A stretch of 9,830 bases of DNA from Prevotella sp. CAG:617. GTDB lineage: Bacteria > Bacteroidota > Bacteroidia > Bacteroidales > Bacteroidaceae. Below are positions 1 to 5,592 of the stretch, piece after piece; the first letter of the stretch is position 1, and each line of letters opens with the position of its first letter. The notes under the pieces are model-generated. The model was not told where the DNA came from and did not search any database. It was given only the letters and a program-made list of their open reading frames with translations. The stretch is taken from positions 1 to 9,830 of the forward strand of contig FR903590.1 of NCBI GenBank assembly GCA_000438115.1, written 5' to 3'. Position numbers and translations under genes: made by a program.

Positions 1-100
1 TGGGGTTGTATTTGGCACGGTGCAGGTGCATGGAGCCGCGACCGCCTTTTCCGGAGCGGCAGTAAATTTTTACGTAGTCTACGAAATTGCTTTCTGGCAT
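1..100 (-). CDS. obgE: Obg family GTPase, N-terminal fragment (cut by window edge)
   Basis: This is the first 33 codons of the ribosome-assembly GTPase Obg (CgtA), which binds the 50S subunit and links its maturation to GTP levels. Reading the minus strand from the ATG at 100 gives a start MPESNFVDYVKIYCRSGKGG followed by RGSMHLHRAKYNP. This matches the opening of the glycine-rich Obg fold in Bacteroides proteins (ESNFVDYVKIYCRSGKGGRGS). The G domain lies outside the window. The gene sits downstream of adk on the same strand with a 150-bp gap, and hpt-adk-obg is a familiar order in Bacteroides. I see no TAnnTTTG promoter in the gap, so transcription from upstream is plausible. No Shine-Dalgarno sequence is visible before the ATG, which is normal for this phylum. 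Identity is firm although only the N-terminus is present. Confidence 0.9.
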   Translation of the reverse strand, partial: MPESNFVDYVKIYCRSGKGGRGSMHLHRAKYNP

Positions 101-177
101 GGGTCTTTTGTTTGCTCTTTGTAAATGGGGTGTGTTGGATGATTGCGTACAGTCCGTCGGCAGGACCAAAAGCAAGC

Positions 178-224
178 GCAGGGCTGACCTTGGGTTGTAA
201 AAAGGTTTGTCAGGTCAGTCCTGC
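178..224. repeat. Inverted repeat between adk and obgE
   Basis: Arms 178-190 (GCAGGGCTGACCT) and 212-224 (AGGTCAGTCCTGC) pair at 12 of 13 positions around a 21-nt loop. The odd pair would be G-U in a plus-strand RNA but A-C in the minus-strand transcript that crosses it. No run of U follows directly in either direction, so it is not a standard intrinsic terminator. It could be an RNA processing site, an attenuator between adk and obgE, or a protein-binding dyad. No function can be read from sequence alone. Confidence 0.4.
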
Positions 225-250
225 GTAGCTTATGTGTAAATAAGGATACT

Positions 251-823
251 TTATTTCCAGCTGTCGATAATGGTGCTCAGGGCTGCGGTGATTTCTTCCA
301 GCGGGCCGTAACCTTTAACGGCATTGCGCAGGCCTTCTTTTTCATACCACTCAATCAGCGGCTGGGTCTGGTTGTTGTAAACGTCGAGACGTTTCTTGAT
401 GGTTTCGGCGTTGTCATCGGCACGGCCGGAGGTCTTGCCGCGGTTGATGAGGCGCTCCATAAGCATCTCCTCGGGTACGTCAAGTTCGAGCATACCGGTA
501 ACGGCAGTGCCGCGTTTGGCCAACATTTCCTTCAGTGCTTCGGCCTGCGGAATGGTACGGGGGAAACCGTCGAAAATGACACCTTCACACGGGCACATGC
601 TGTCGTAAACGCTGGCCAGGATGTCAATCATGAGTGAGTCGGGAATGAGCTGGCCGTTGTCAATATATTCTTTGGCCGTTTTGCCCAGTTCCGTTCCGTT
701 TTTGATTTCAGCACGCAGTACATCGCCTGTTGAGATGTGCTTGAAACCGTATTTCTGTACGAGTAAGTCACTCTGTGTTCCTTTTCCAGAGCCGGGAGCT
801 CCGAAGATTACGATATTCTTCAT
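251..823 (-). CDS. adk: Adenylate kinase, short-LID form
   Basis: Adenylate kinase interconverts ATP + AMP and 2 ADP in the cytoplasm and is essential for adenine nucleotide balance. The 190-residue protein opens with the P-loop GAPGSGKGT at residues 8-16. It then has the NMP-binding segment HISTGDVLRAEI (29-40), FDGFPRT (84-90) at the AMP site, and the arginine-bearing segment RLINRGKTSGRADDN (124-138). The LID is the short type: there is no roughly 30-residue insertion and no zinc-binding cysteine set, as in other Bacteroides enzymes. Length fits the family (about 189-190 aa in Bacteroides). It lies 79 bp after hpt and before obgE on the same strand. I find no good TAnnTTTG box in the 79-bp gap, so co-transcription with hpt is likely. 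The start is the only ATG that keeps the P-loop at its normal distance from the N-terminus. Confidence 0.96.
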   Translation of the reverse strand: MKNIVIFGAPGSGKGTQSDLLVQKYGFKHISTGDVLRAEIKNGTELGKTAKEYIDNGQLIPDSLMIDILASVYDSMCPCEGVIFDGFPRTIPQAEALKEMLAKRGTAVTGMLELDVPEEMLMERLINRGKTSGRADDNAETIKKRLDVYNNQTQPLIEWYEKEGLRNAVKGYGPLEEITAALSTIIDSWK

Positions 824-902
824 TGTTGTTTTACGTATGTATTATTGTTGAAAAAATAAGATGTCTGTATAGGGGGCTGTACGCTATTTTCAGGTGCTTG
901 CG

Positions 903-1439
903 TCAGCTTTTGAGCACGTAGATGTTCTTCTCGTTCCGGCCGTATCCGTCGTAATCCAGCCCGTAGCCTACAATAAAGTCGTTGCCGATGTTGAAACCCG
1001 TGTAATCCACGTTGACGTTGACCTTCAAGTTCTTCGGCTTGATCAGAAGCGAAGCCAGATGGATGCTTGCCGGTTTGTGGTCGGAGAGCAGAGCCCACAT
1101 GTTTTTCATCGTGACTCCGGTATCTACGATGTCTTCAACGATGACGACATGACGGTTTTCAAGGGGAGTGTTGATGCCCATGATTTCCTTGACCTCGCCC
1201 GTGCTGCTGGTCCCGATGTAGGAGGACAGGCGTATAAAACTGACCTGACACGAAATGTCTACCTCTTTGAGCAGGTCGGCTGCAAACATGAAGGCACCGT
1301 TGAGCACAACAAGAAATATGGGGTCCTTGTCAGCAAAGTCACGATGAATCTCGCGCCCCATTTCCTGAATGCGTTGCCTGATTTGTTGCTCGGAAATGTA
1401 TAACTGAAAGGTCAAATCTTTTATCTGAATGGTGTCCAT
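903..1439 (-). CDS. hpt: Hypoxanthine phosphoribosyltransferase
   Basis: This enzyme salvages hypoxanthine (and usually guanine) by transferring it to PRPP, giving IMP or GMP in the cytoplasm. The 178-residue protein shows LNGAFMFAADL (46-56), the flexible loop SYIGTSSTGEVK (73-84), the PRPP-binding signature VVIVEDIVDTGVT (98-110) with its acidic pair ED, and the purine-side segment FIVGYGLDYDGYGRN near the C-terminus. The reading frame stays open upstream to 1610, but that extension has no family resemblance and runs through a promoter box at 1467-1474. I therefore take the ATG at 1439, which gives the normal family length. adk and obgE follow on the same strand. The neighbourhood suits a purine-salvage and nucleotide-balance transcription unit. 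Whether guanine or hypoxanthine is preferred cannot be told from the sequence. Confidence 0.95.
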   Translation of the reverse strand: MDTIQIKDLTFQLYISEQQIRQRIQEMGREIHRDFADKDPIFLVVLNGAFMFAADLLKEVDISCQVSFIRLSSYIGTSSTGEVKEIMGINTPLENRHVVIVEDIVDTGVTMKNMWALLSDHKPASIHLASLLIKPKNLKVNVNVDYTGFNIGNDFIVGYGLDYDGYGRNEKNIYVLKS

Positions 1440-1466
1440 GTAGCGTGATTTTTTGCTCTGCGGGTG

Positions 1467-1474
1467 CAAAGTTA
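1467..1474 (-). promoter_or_regulatory. Promoter -7 box for hpt
   Basis: The minus strand reads TAACTTTG here, an exact match to the Bacteroidetes -7 consensus TAnnTTTG, 27 bp before the hpt start codon. The -33 TTG is not well formed at 19-21 bp upstream; an AT-rich run lies between. A T-rich tract precedes the box on the coding strand. The call rests on the -7 box and its position. Confidence 0.6.
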
Positions 1475-1832
1475 CAAAAAAATATCCTAACAGTCTGACG
1501 TACGCGGTGTTTTGACATTTGCTCACAATCGGTGGCGGTGGTTTTGGCCTCATTGTTTGTTGGCTTGTGTTGGAGCGGTTGGTGTCCGGCCGAAACGTGG
1601 CTTGGAGCAACTTGCTGATTTATGAACGGCGTTTTTTTGAGAAAGGGAGGCATTTTGTAAAAACAGGTCCGGAACTTTTTTTAACTACCCGGCACCTTGT
1701 TGAAACCGGAAACGGCCTTGTGCAGAATTTCTCGGGGCAGGGCTGTGGACGGCCGGAAAAGTTTGTGCGTTTGTTTCCGGAGCGGGTGCAACGGCAGTGC
1801 GCATCCAGCCTGTATCGGGAAAAAGGAGATAC
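1475..1832. other. Gene-free stretch between hpt promoter and fba terminator
   Basis: These 358 bases hold no gene I can support. Open frames exist on both strands (for example 1519-1908 plus and 1620-1904 minus). Their translations resemble no family, overlap each other, and run into or through the fba terminator. Visible structure is limited to a 7-bp inverted repeat (CCGGAAA at 1753-1759, TTTCCGG at 1774-1780) and a segment at 1660-1685 that matches 22 of 26 bases of one arm of the lutC terminator (9007-9032). CGG-type motifs and CTTGTTGAA or CTTGTG-like words recur. It may be a decayed repeat or simple spacer. Confidence 0.5.
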
Positions 1833-1875
1833 AAAAAGCCCCGGCAAGCAGCAGGAGCTGATTTGCCGGGGCTTT
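1833..1875 (-). terminator. Rho-independent terminator of fba
   Basis: On the minus strand, 29 bp after the aldolase stop codon, AAAGCCCCGGCAA (1875-1863) pairs perfectly with TTGCCGGGGCTTT (1847-1835), followed by further T. An inner CAGC/GCTG stem (1849-1852 with 1857-1860) closes on the tetraloop AGGA in plus-strand terms. The GC-rich stem ending in a T run is a classic intrinsic terminator and separates fba from hpt. Confidence 0.9.
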
Positions 1876-1904
1876 AATGTGTTTTTGGGGATACTGAACG
1901 ACAA

Positions 1905-2915
1905 TTAGTCGCAGTTAGCCAATTTGTTTTCTGAGCCTAATACGTCAACAATCTTGTGCTCATAGAGCTTCTTCATGTTTTCACGAGCCGGGCCGAGGTA
2001 TTTACGCGGGTCGAATTCACCCGGTTTTTCAGCAAATACACGGCGTATAGCAGCAGTCATGGCCAGACGAGAGTCTGAGTCGATGTTGATCTTGCAAACT
2101 GCGCTCTTAGAAGCCTTGCGGAGCTGGTCTTCAGGAATACCTACTGCATCGGGCAGCTTACCGCCGAACTGGTTGATGGTGTCAACCTCTTCCTGAGGAA
2201 CTGAAGAAGAACCGTGGAGTACGATGGGGAATCCCGGGAGTTTCTCCATGATAGCGTCGAGTACGTCGAATGCCAAGGGAGGAGGAACCAGACGGCCGGT
2301 CTTCGGGTCACGTGTGCACTGTTCGGGTTTGAACTTGTAAGCACCGTGTGAAGTACCGATAGAAATAGCCAAGCTGTCAACACCAGTCTTAGAAACGAAG
2401 TCAATTACTTCTTCGGGTTTGGTGTAGTGAGACTCCTCGTGAGCTACTTCGTCCTCAACACCGGCCAATACGCCTAATTCACCTTCAACGGTTACGTCAA
2501 ACTGGTGAGCGTATTCAACCACTTTCTTGGTCAGGGCTACGTTCTCGTCATAAGGAAGTGCAGATCCGTCGATCATTACAGAGCTGAAACCCATGTCAAC
2601 GCATGATTTGCAGGTTTCAAAGCTGTCACCGTGGTCAAGGTGAAGTACGATTTCAGGATGTTTGCAACCCAATTCCTTGGCGTATTCTACAGCACCTTCA
2701 GCCATGTAGCGGAGAAGGGTTTGGTTGGCGTATTGACGAGCACCTTTAGAAACTTGAAGAATAACAGGGCTCTTCTTTTCAGAGGAAGCCTGAATGATGG
2801 CCTGCAACTGCTCCATGTTGTTGAAGTTGAATGCAGGAATTGCATAACCGCCATCAATGGCTCTCTTGAACATTTCACGGGTGTTCACCAAGCCCAGATC
2901 TTTGTAGTTTACCAT
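1905..2915 (-). CDS. fba: Class II fructose-1,6-bisphosphate aldolase
   Basis: This zinc enzyme splits fructose 1,6-bisphosphate into glyceraldehyde 3-phosphate and dihydroxyacetone phosphate in glycolysis, and runs in reverse in gluconeogenesis. The 336-residue protein carries the class II signature HLDHGDSFETC from residue 92, with D94 in the catalytic position and H95 as a zinc ligand. It also has GELGVLAG (145-152), SIGTSHGAYKF (185-195, zinc ligand H190) and VLHGSSSVP (232-240, zinc ligand H234). PAFNFNNMEQ near residue 27 is the usual N-terminal class II segment. Length matches Bacteroides aldolases (about 334 aa). It is a single-gene unit: its own promoter box lies at 2971-2978 and a strong terminator follows. 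The codon choice looks more restricted than that of its neighbours, in keeping with high expression, though I have not computed this. The start has no Shine-Dalgarno sequence, only an AT-rich leader. Confidence 0.96.
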   Translation of the reverse strand: MVNYKDLGLVNTREMFKRAIDGGYAIPAFNFNNMEQLQAIIQASSEKKSPVILQVSKGARQYANQTLLRYMAEGAVEYAKELGCKHPEIVLHLDHGDSFETCKSCVDMGFSSVMIDGSALPYDENVALTKKVVEYAHQFDVTVEGELGVLAGVEDEVAHEESHYTKPEEVIDFVSKTGVDSLAISIGTSHGAYKFKPEQCTRDPKTGRLVPPPLAFDVLDAIMEKLPGFPIVLHGSSSVPQEEVDTINQFGGKLPDAVGIPEDQLRKASKSAVCKINIDSDSRLAMTAAIRRVFAEKPGEFDPRKYLGPARENMKKLYEHKIVDVLGSENKLANCD

Positions 2916-2970
2916 AATTGTAATTAGTTAATTGATAAATGTATATTAAAATACTTGTATTTTCTGATAG

Positions 2971-2978
2971 CAAAATTA
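2971..2978 (-). promoter_or_regulatory. Promoter -7 box for fba
   Basis: The minus strand reads TAATTTTG, matching TAnnTTTG, 55 bp upstream of the fba ATG. A T-rich run rather than a clear TTG lies at the -33 distance. The leader that follows is very AT-rich. This box implies that fba is transcribed independently of the DUF3256 gene upstream. Confidence 0.6.
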
Positions 2979-3074
2979 CTGATAACCTTTTGCATGAAAA
3001 AATTTCAGCGCGCGTTTTTTGGGTGTAAAAGTAATTTTTATTGATTTTTTGAAGAACTGCCTGCGGATTCTACG

Positions 3075-3707
3075 CTATTTTTGAGTGGGGCAGTTTACAA
3101 ATTGATATTTTTGTCGGTCCCATTTCAATGTGATGGTGTTCAGGTCTTTCCGGGTCAGCTCGTTTAGCGCCGAGGAAGAATTCATGGGGGTGATTGTAAA
3201 ATGAATGCTGTCGGAGTTTGCCGTGAGCGATGCATTGATATAATGTGCAGGCCAGGCGTTGACAACGTCTTTCAGCGAGTCGCTGTCCGCAAAATCGGTC
3301 GGGGCGGGCAACGTAAATCCCGCAGGTGGTGTCGTGGCCTTCCATTGTGTGTCATACCAGGACAGTACACTTTCGGCATATGGAGCCCGGAATGTCTGGC
3401 ATACTAATATGTAGGCCTGTTGCGGAGCCTTATATAGTTTCATACACCAGTCGGTGCTCTCGGTCTGTTGCAGTTTCAAAAAGTTTTCGCTTTTTTCCGC
3501 CAGGATGGTCTGACCGCCATACAGGTTGGGGGTGACGGCTTTCATGCGGCTGTTGTAGAGGTCAAGTAAATCCAGCCTGTTGCTTTGAACCAGTATCGGG
3601 CAGACTGATTCCGGCACATGTGCGAAAAGGCTGTCAACGTTTTGAGCTGTTGCCCAACTGTGGCAGCTCAAATAACAAATGGTAAGAAGCAATGATTTTG
3701 TTGTCAT
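3075..3707 (-). CDS. DUF3256-type secreted protein of unknown function
   Basis: This is a 210-residue protein resembling the Bacteroidales-specific DUF3256 family; its biochemical role is not known. The N-terminus MTTKSLLLTICYLSCHSWATAQ looks like a signal peptide with a probable signal peptidase I cut after ATA, so the mature protein should be periplasmic or exported. The mature start NVDSLFAHVPESVCPILVQS followed by NRLDLLDLYNSRMKA matches the family pattern of 'slf..mPdsl.p.l..nnRlDmiDf...gm.A'. The frame is open back to 3782, but a well-formed promoter sits at 3713-3742 inside that extension. The start at 3707 also puts the hydrophobic segment at the N-terminus, so I chose it. That places the ATG only 5 bp after the -7 box, suggesting a leaderless mRNA. 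The gene diverges from rpmE2. I see no convincing terminator after it before fba. Family assignment is from memory of the pattern. Confidence 0.75.
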   Translation of the reverse strand: MTTKSLLLTICYLSCHSWATAQNVDSLFAHVPESVCPILVQSNRLDLLDLYNSRMKAVTPNLYGGQTILAEKSENFLKLQQTESTDWCMKLYKAPQQAYILVCQTFRAPYAESVLSWYDTQWKATTPPAGFTLPAPTDFADSDSLKDVVNAWPAHYINASLTANSDSIHFTITPMNSSSALNELTRKDLNTITLKWDRQKYQFVNCPTQK

Positions 3708-3712
3708 GCATG

Positions 3713-3742
3713 CAAAGTTACAATGTTTGTGGAAACTCACAA
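3713..3742 (-). promoter_or_regulatory. Full consensus promoter of the DUF3256 gene
   Basis: On the minus strand TTG (3742-3740) is followed by a 19-bp spacer and TAACTTTG (3720-3713), a full match to the Bacteroidetes primary sigma consensus. The predicted start of transcription falls a few bases downstream, at or next to the ATG at 3707. Little or no untranslated leader is left. Confidence 0.8.
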
Positions 3743-3814
3743 GCAAAAGATGTTTTAAATACAGCTTCTTATCCGTTTTCAATAAAAATGATTGGAAAAA
3801 ACTGCTTCAAACTT

Positions 3815-3844
3815 TTGTCAGTTAGGCTGAAAATAGTATCTTTG
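3815..3844 (+). promoter_or_regulatory. Full consensus promoter of rpmE2
   Basis: TTG (3815-3817), a 19-bp spacer and TATCTTTG (3837-3844) match the Bacteroidetes primary sigma consensus. The bases from the end of the -7 box through the likely start site (3840-3855) are identical to those at the rpsF promoter. The leader to the ATG is about 70 nt. Confidence 0.85.
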
Positions 3845-3858
3845 CACCGCAATTTGTA

Positions 3859-3894
3859 GCAACCATTACACTATTTGTTACCAATACACAATAG
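3859..3894 (+). repeat. Imperfect 18-nt tandem repeat in the rpmE2 leader
   Basis: Two adjoining 18-nt units, 3859-3876 (GCAACCATTACACTATTT) and 3877-3894 (GTTACCAATACACAATAG), agree at 12 of 18 positions, with the core ACCA(T/A)TACAC in both. They lie in the transcribed leader between the start site and the L31 ATG. They could be a repeated protein- or RNA-binding site, or chance similarity in AT-rich DNA. Confidence 0.35.
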
Positions 3895-3921
3895 TAATAA
3901 TAATAAACGCCAAGATAAAAA

Positions 3922-4176
3922 ATGAAACAAGGTATTCATCCTGAAAATTATCGTCCTGTAGTATTCAAGGACATGAGTAACGGTGATATGTTCCTTTCAC
4001 GTTCAACTTGCAAGACCAACGATACAATTGAATTTGAGGGCGAAACTTATCCGGTTGTTAAACTTGAAATCTCAAGTTCTTCTCACCCGTTCTATACCGG
4101 TAAGTCTAAACTGGTTGACACGGCAGGTCGCGTAGACAAGTTTATGAACCGTTACGCTCGTACGCGTAAAAAATAA
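3922..4176 (+). CDS. rpmE2: Ribosomal protein L31, type B (zinc-independent)
   Basis: L31 joins the large subunit at the bridge to the 30S head. The 84-residue protein starts MKQGIHPENYRPVVFKDMSN, continues through STCKTNDTIEFEG and TYPVVKLEISSSSHPFYTG, and ends in a basic tail RVDKFMNRYARTRKK, all as in type B L31. It has a single cysteine (C30) and no CxxC pairs, so it is the zinc-free form. It has its own consensus promoter, an A-rich leader without a Shine-Dalgarno sequence, and an intrinsic terminator 67 bp after the stop. In bacteria with two L31 genes the zinc-free copy is often Zur-repressed. Here the housekeeping promoter, with a start region shared with rpsF, argues for constitutive or growth-linked expression. 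Whether a second L31 exists elsewhere cannot be seen. Confidence 0.97.
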   Translation: MKQGIHPENYRPVVFKDMSNGDMFLSRSTCKTNDTIEFEGETYPVVKLEISSSSHPFYTGKSKLVDTAGRVDKFMNRYARTRKK

Positions 4177-4243
4177 TTCTCTTCTGCGATGCGCTTTCAC
4201 GGGCGTATGGATAGTGAATATTTTTATTAAACAAAAAGATATG

Positions 4244-4286
4244 GCGCATCTTTTCGAAAACGAAAGATGCGCTTTTTTTCTTTTTT
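4244..4286 (+). terminator. Rho-independent terminator after rpmE2
   Basis: GCGCATCTTTTCG (4244-4256) pairs with CGAAAGATGCGC (4261-4272) with one bulged base, closing on an AAAA loop. It is followed by seven T, a C and six T. It ends 13 bp before the ATG of the next gene, so that gene needs read-through or an unseen start. Confidence 0.88.
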
Positions 4287-4299
4287 AAAACGTAACAAA

Positions 4300-5511
4300 A
4301 TGGTCAGAGCAACAGATTCAACAGTTTTGGAATTGTTTTGTGATCCGCTTCCTTGCGTGCGGATCGGTATGGTTGGTTTGGGACGGCGCGGAGTAAGCAC
4401 ATTGCGCCGCTATGCAGCCGTCAGCGGGGCGTTGTTCACAGCCTTGGCTGACCTGCGTGCCGAGAGTTTAAAGGTTGCTCTTGAGACCATATCGCCGGAA
4501 CAGCGTGCATCAGATTTGGCTACGTATGAAGGTCCGGATGCCTGGCGGCATCTTTGTCGGAATCGCAATGTCGATGTGGTTTATATCTGTACTGATTGGG
4601 CGTCGCATGCCGAAATAGCGATTGAAGCTATGGAGCAGGGCAAACATGTTGCCGTGGAAGTTCCCGCGGCCATGACGGTAGAGCAGTGTGAAGCCCTTGT
4701 TCGCACGGCAGAGCGGACCAGACGTCATTGTTTCATGGCGGAAAATTGTTGTTATGACCCCTTTGCGTTGGCACAGAAGGAAATGATTGAAAAAGGCGTT
4801 CTGGGCCGGCTGACTCATTTGGAGGGTGGATATTTGCATGATTTGAGGCAGAATTTTGCTGAGGCATCTCGCGGGGCCGGCAGCTTTTCGTGGATGGAGA
4901 ACGATTGGATCCGGCATGCGGGTAATCCGTATCCAACTCATGGAATAGGTCCCCTTGGGCTTGCGCTCGGACTTCATCGGGGCGACCGCATGGTGCGATT
5001 GGTTTCGATGACCTCAAAGACCGATGAAGATGGCGGTGGAAAAACCAACTCTTCACTTATCTATACCGAACAGGGGCGTACTTTGCTGTTGCAGATAAAT
5101 CTGAATACTCCGCAGCCGTATAATCGCTTGCAGAGAGTTGTGGGGAGTCGGGGATATGCGTCAAAATATCCGACACCTGTTGTGCAGACGGCGGACATGC
5201 CGGAAGCCTTGACCGGTGATGCGGCAGTTGAATATATGAAGCTTTATCTGAACAGTCCGGCTGCATTAAAAGTGGCAGAAGGGCAGCGTAAGGGCGTGCA
5301 CAATGCCATGAATTATGCCATGGATGCCCGATTCGTGTATTGTCTGCAACATGGCTTGCCGCTTGATATGGATGTATATGACGCCGCCGAGTGGTCTTGT
5401 CTGACGGAGCTGACGGCGAAGTCGGCCGCGCAAGGTGGAGTACCGGTTGATATACCTGATTTTACCCACGGTCATTGGCATGAGCTTCAAGGACACCGCT
5501 TTTATGAATAA
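4300..5511 (+). CDS. Gfo/Idh/MocA family protein, GH109-like
   Basis: This is an NAD(P)-dependent oxidoreductase-fold protein of 403 residues. It has a Rossmann N-terminus CVRIGMVGLGRRG (19-31), CTDWASHAEIA (97-107) and HVAVEVPAAMT (116-126). The middle closely resembles glycoside hydrolase family 109: AENCCYD (147-153), EGGYLHDLR (175-183), NPYPTHGIGP (209-218) and HRGDR (226-230), then LDMDVYDAAEWS near the C-terminus. Known GH109 members remove terminal alpha-N-acetylgalactosamine by an NAD-assisted redox mechanism with a tyrosine and a histidine; matching residues occur in GGYLHD and PTHG. Unlike many GH109 enzymes it has no signal peptide, so a cytoplasmic role is likely and the substrate is unknown. 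The frame opens at an ATG at 4267, but that start lies in the rpmE2 terminator stem; 4300 fits the fold better. No promoter box is obvious. Confidence 0.85.
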   Translation: MVRATDSTVLELFCDPLPCVRIGMVGLGRRGVSTLRRYAAVSGALFTALADLRAESLKVALETISPEQRASDLATYEGPDAWRHLCRNRNVDVVYICTDWASHAEIAIEAMEQGKHVAVEVPAAMTVEQCEALVRTAERTRRHCFMAENCCYDPFALAQKEMIEKGVLGRLTHLEGGYLHDLRQNFAEASRGAGSFSWMENDWIRHAGNPYPTHGIGPLGLALGLHRGDRMVRLVSMTSKTDEDGGGKTNSSLIYTEQGRTLLLQINLNTPQPYNRLQRVVGSRGYASKYPTPVVQTADMPEALTGDAAVEYMKLYLNSPAALKVAEGQRKGVHNAMNYAMDARFVYCLQHGLPLDMDVYDAAEWSCLTELTAKSAAQGGVPVDIPDFTHGHWHELQGHRFYE

Positions 5512-5536
5512 ATAAGGCGGATTTAGCTTTGGTATA

Positions 5537-5567
5537 TTGGCAGAGTCACTTTTTTTGCTTATATTTG
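5537..5567 (+). promoter_or_regulatory. Full consensus promoter of ssrA
   Basis: TTG (5537-5539), a 20-bp spacer and TATATTTG (5560-5567) match the Bacteroidetes consensus. The box ends 25 bp before the mature tmRNA 5' end, leaving a short leader to be removed by RNase P. It begins only 26 bp after the stop of the GH109-like gene. Confidence 0.8.
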
Positions 5568-5592
5568 CGGCCACTTATCTGAATATCCCAAC

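Noticed and set aside
894..1403. Plus-strand open frame of 169 codons
   Set aside because: It is the antisense shadow of hpt, whose protein is unmistakable.
1620..1904. Minus-strand open frame of 94 codons after fba
   Set aside because: It starts at the end of fba, contains the terminator hairpin and has no family resemblance.
1519..1908. Plus-strand open frame of 129 codons between hpt and fba
   Set aside because: No recognisable family, no promoter or ribosome-binding feature, and it runs through both arms of the fba terminator into the fba stop region.
3708..3782. N-terminal extension of the DUF3256 protein to an ATG at 3782
   Set aside because: The extension spans a full consensus promoter and would bury the signal peptide inside the protein.
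3871..3894. Possible Zur-like palindrome in the rpmE2 leader (CTATT at 3871-3875, AATAG at 3890-3894)
   Set aside because: Only the outer five bases and a central-flank pair match; the inner positions do not, so it is not a credible operator.
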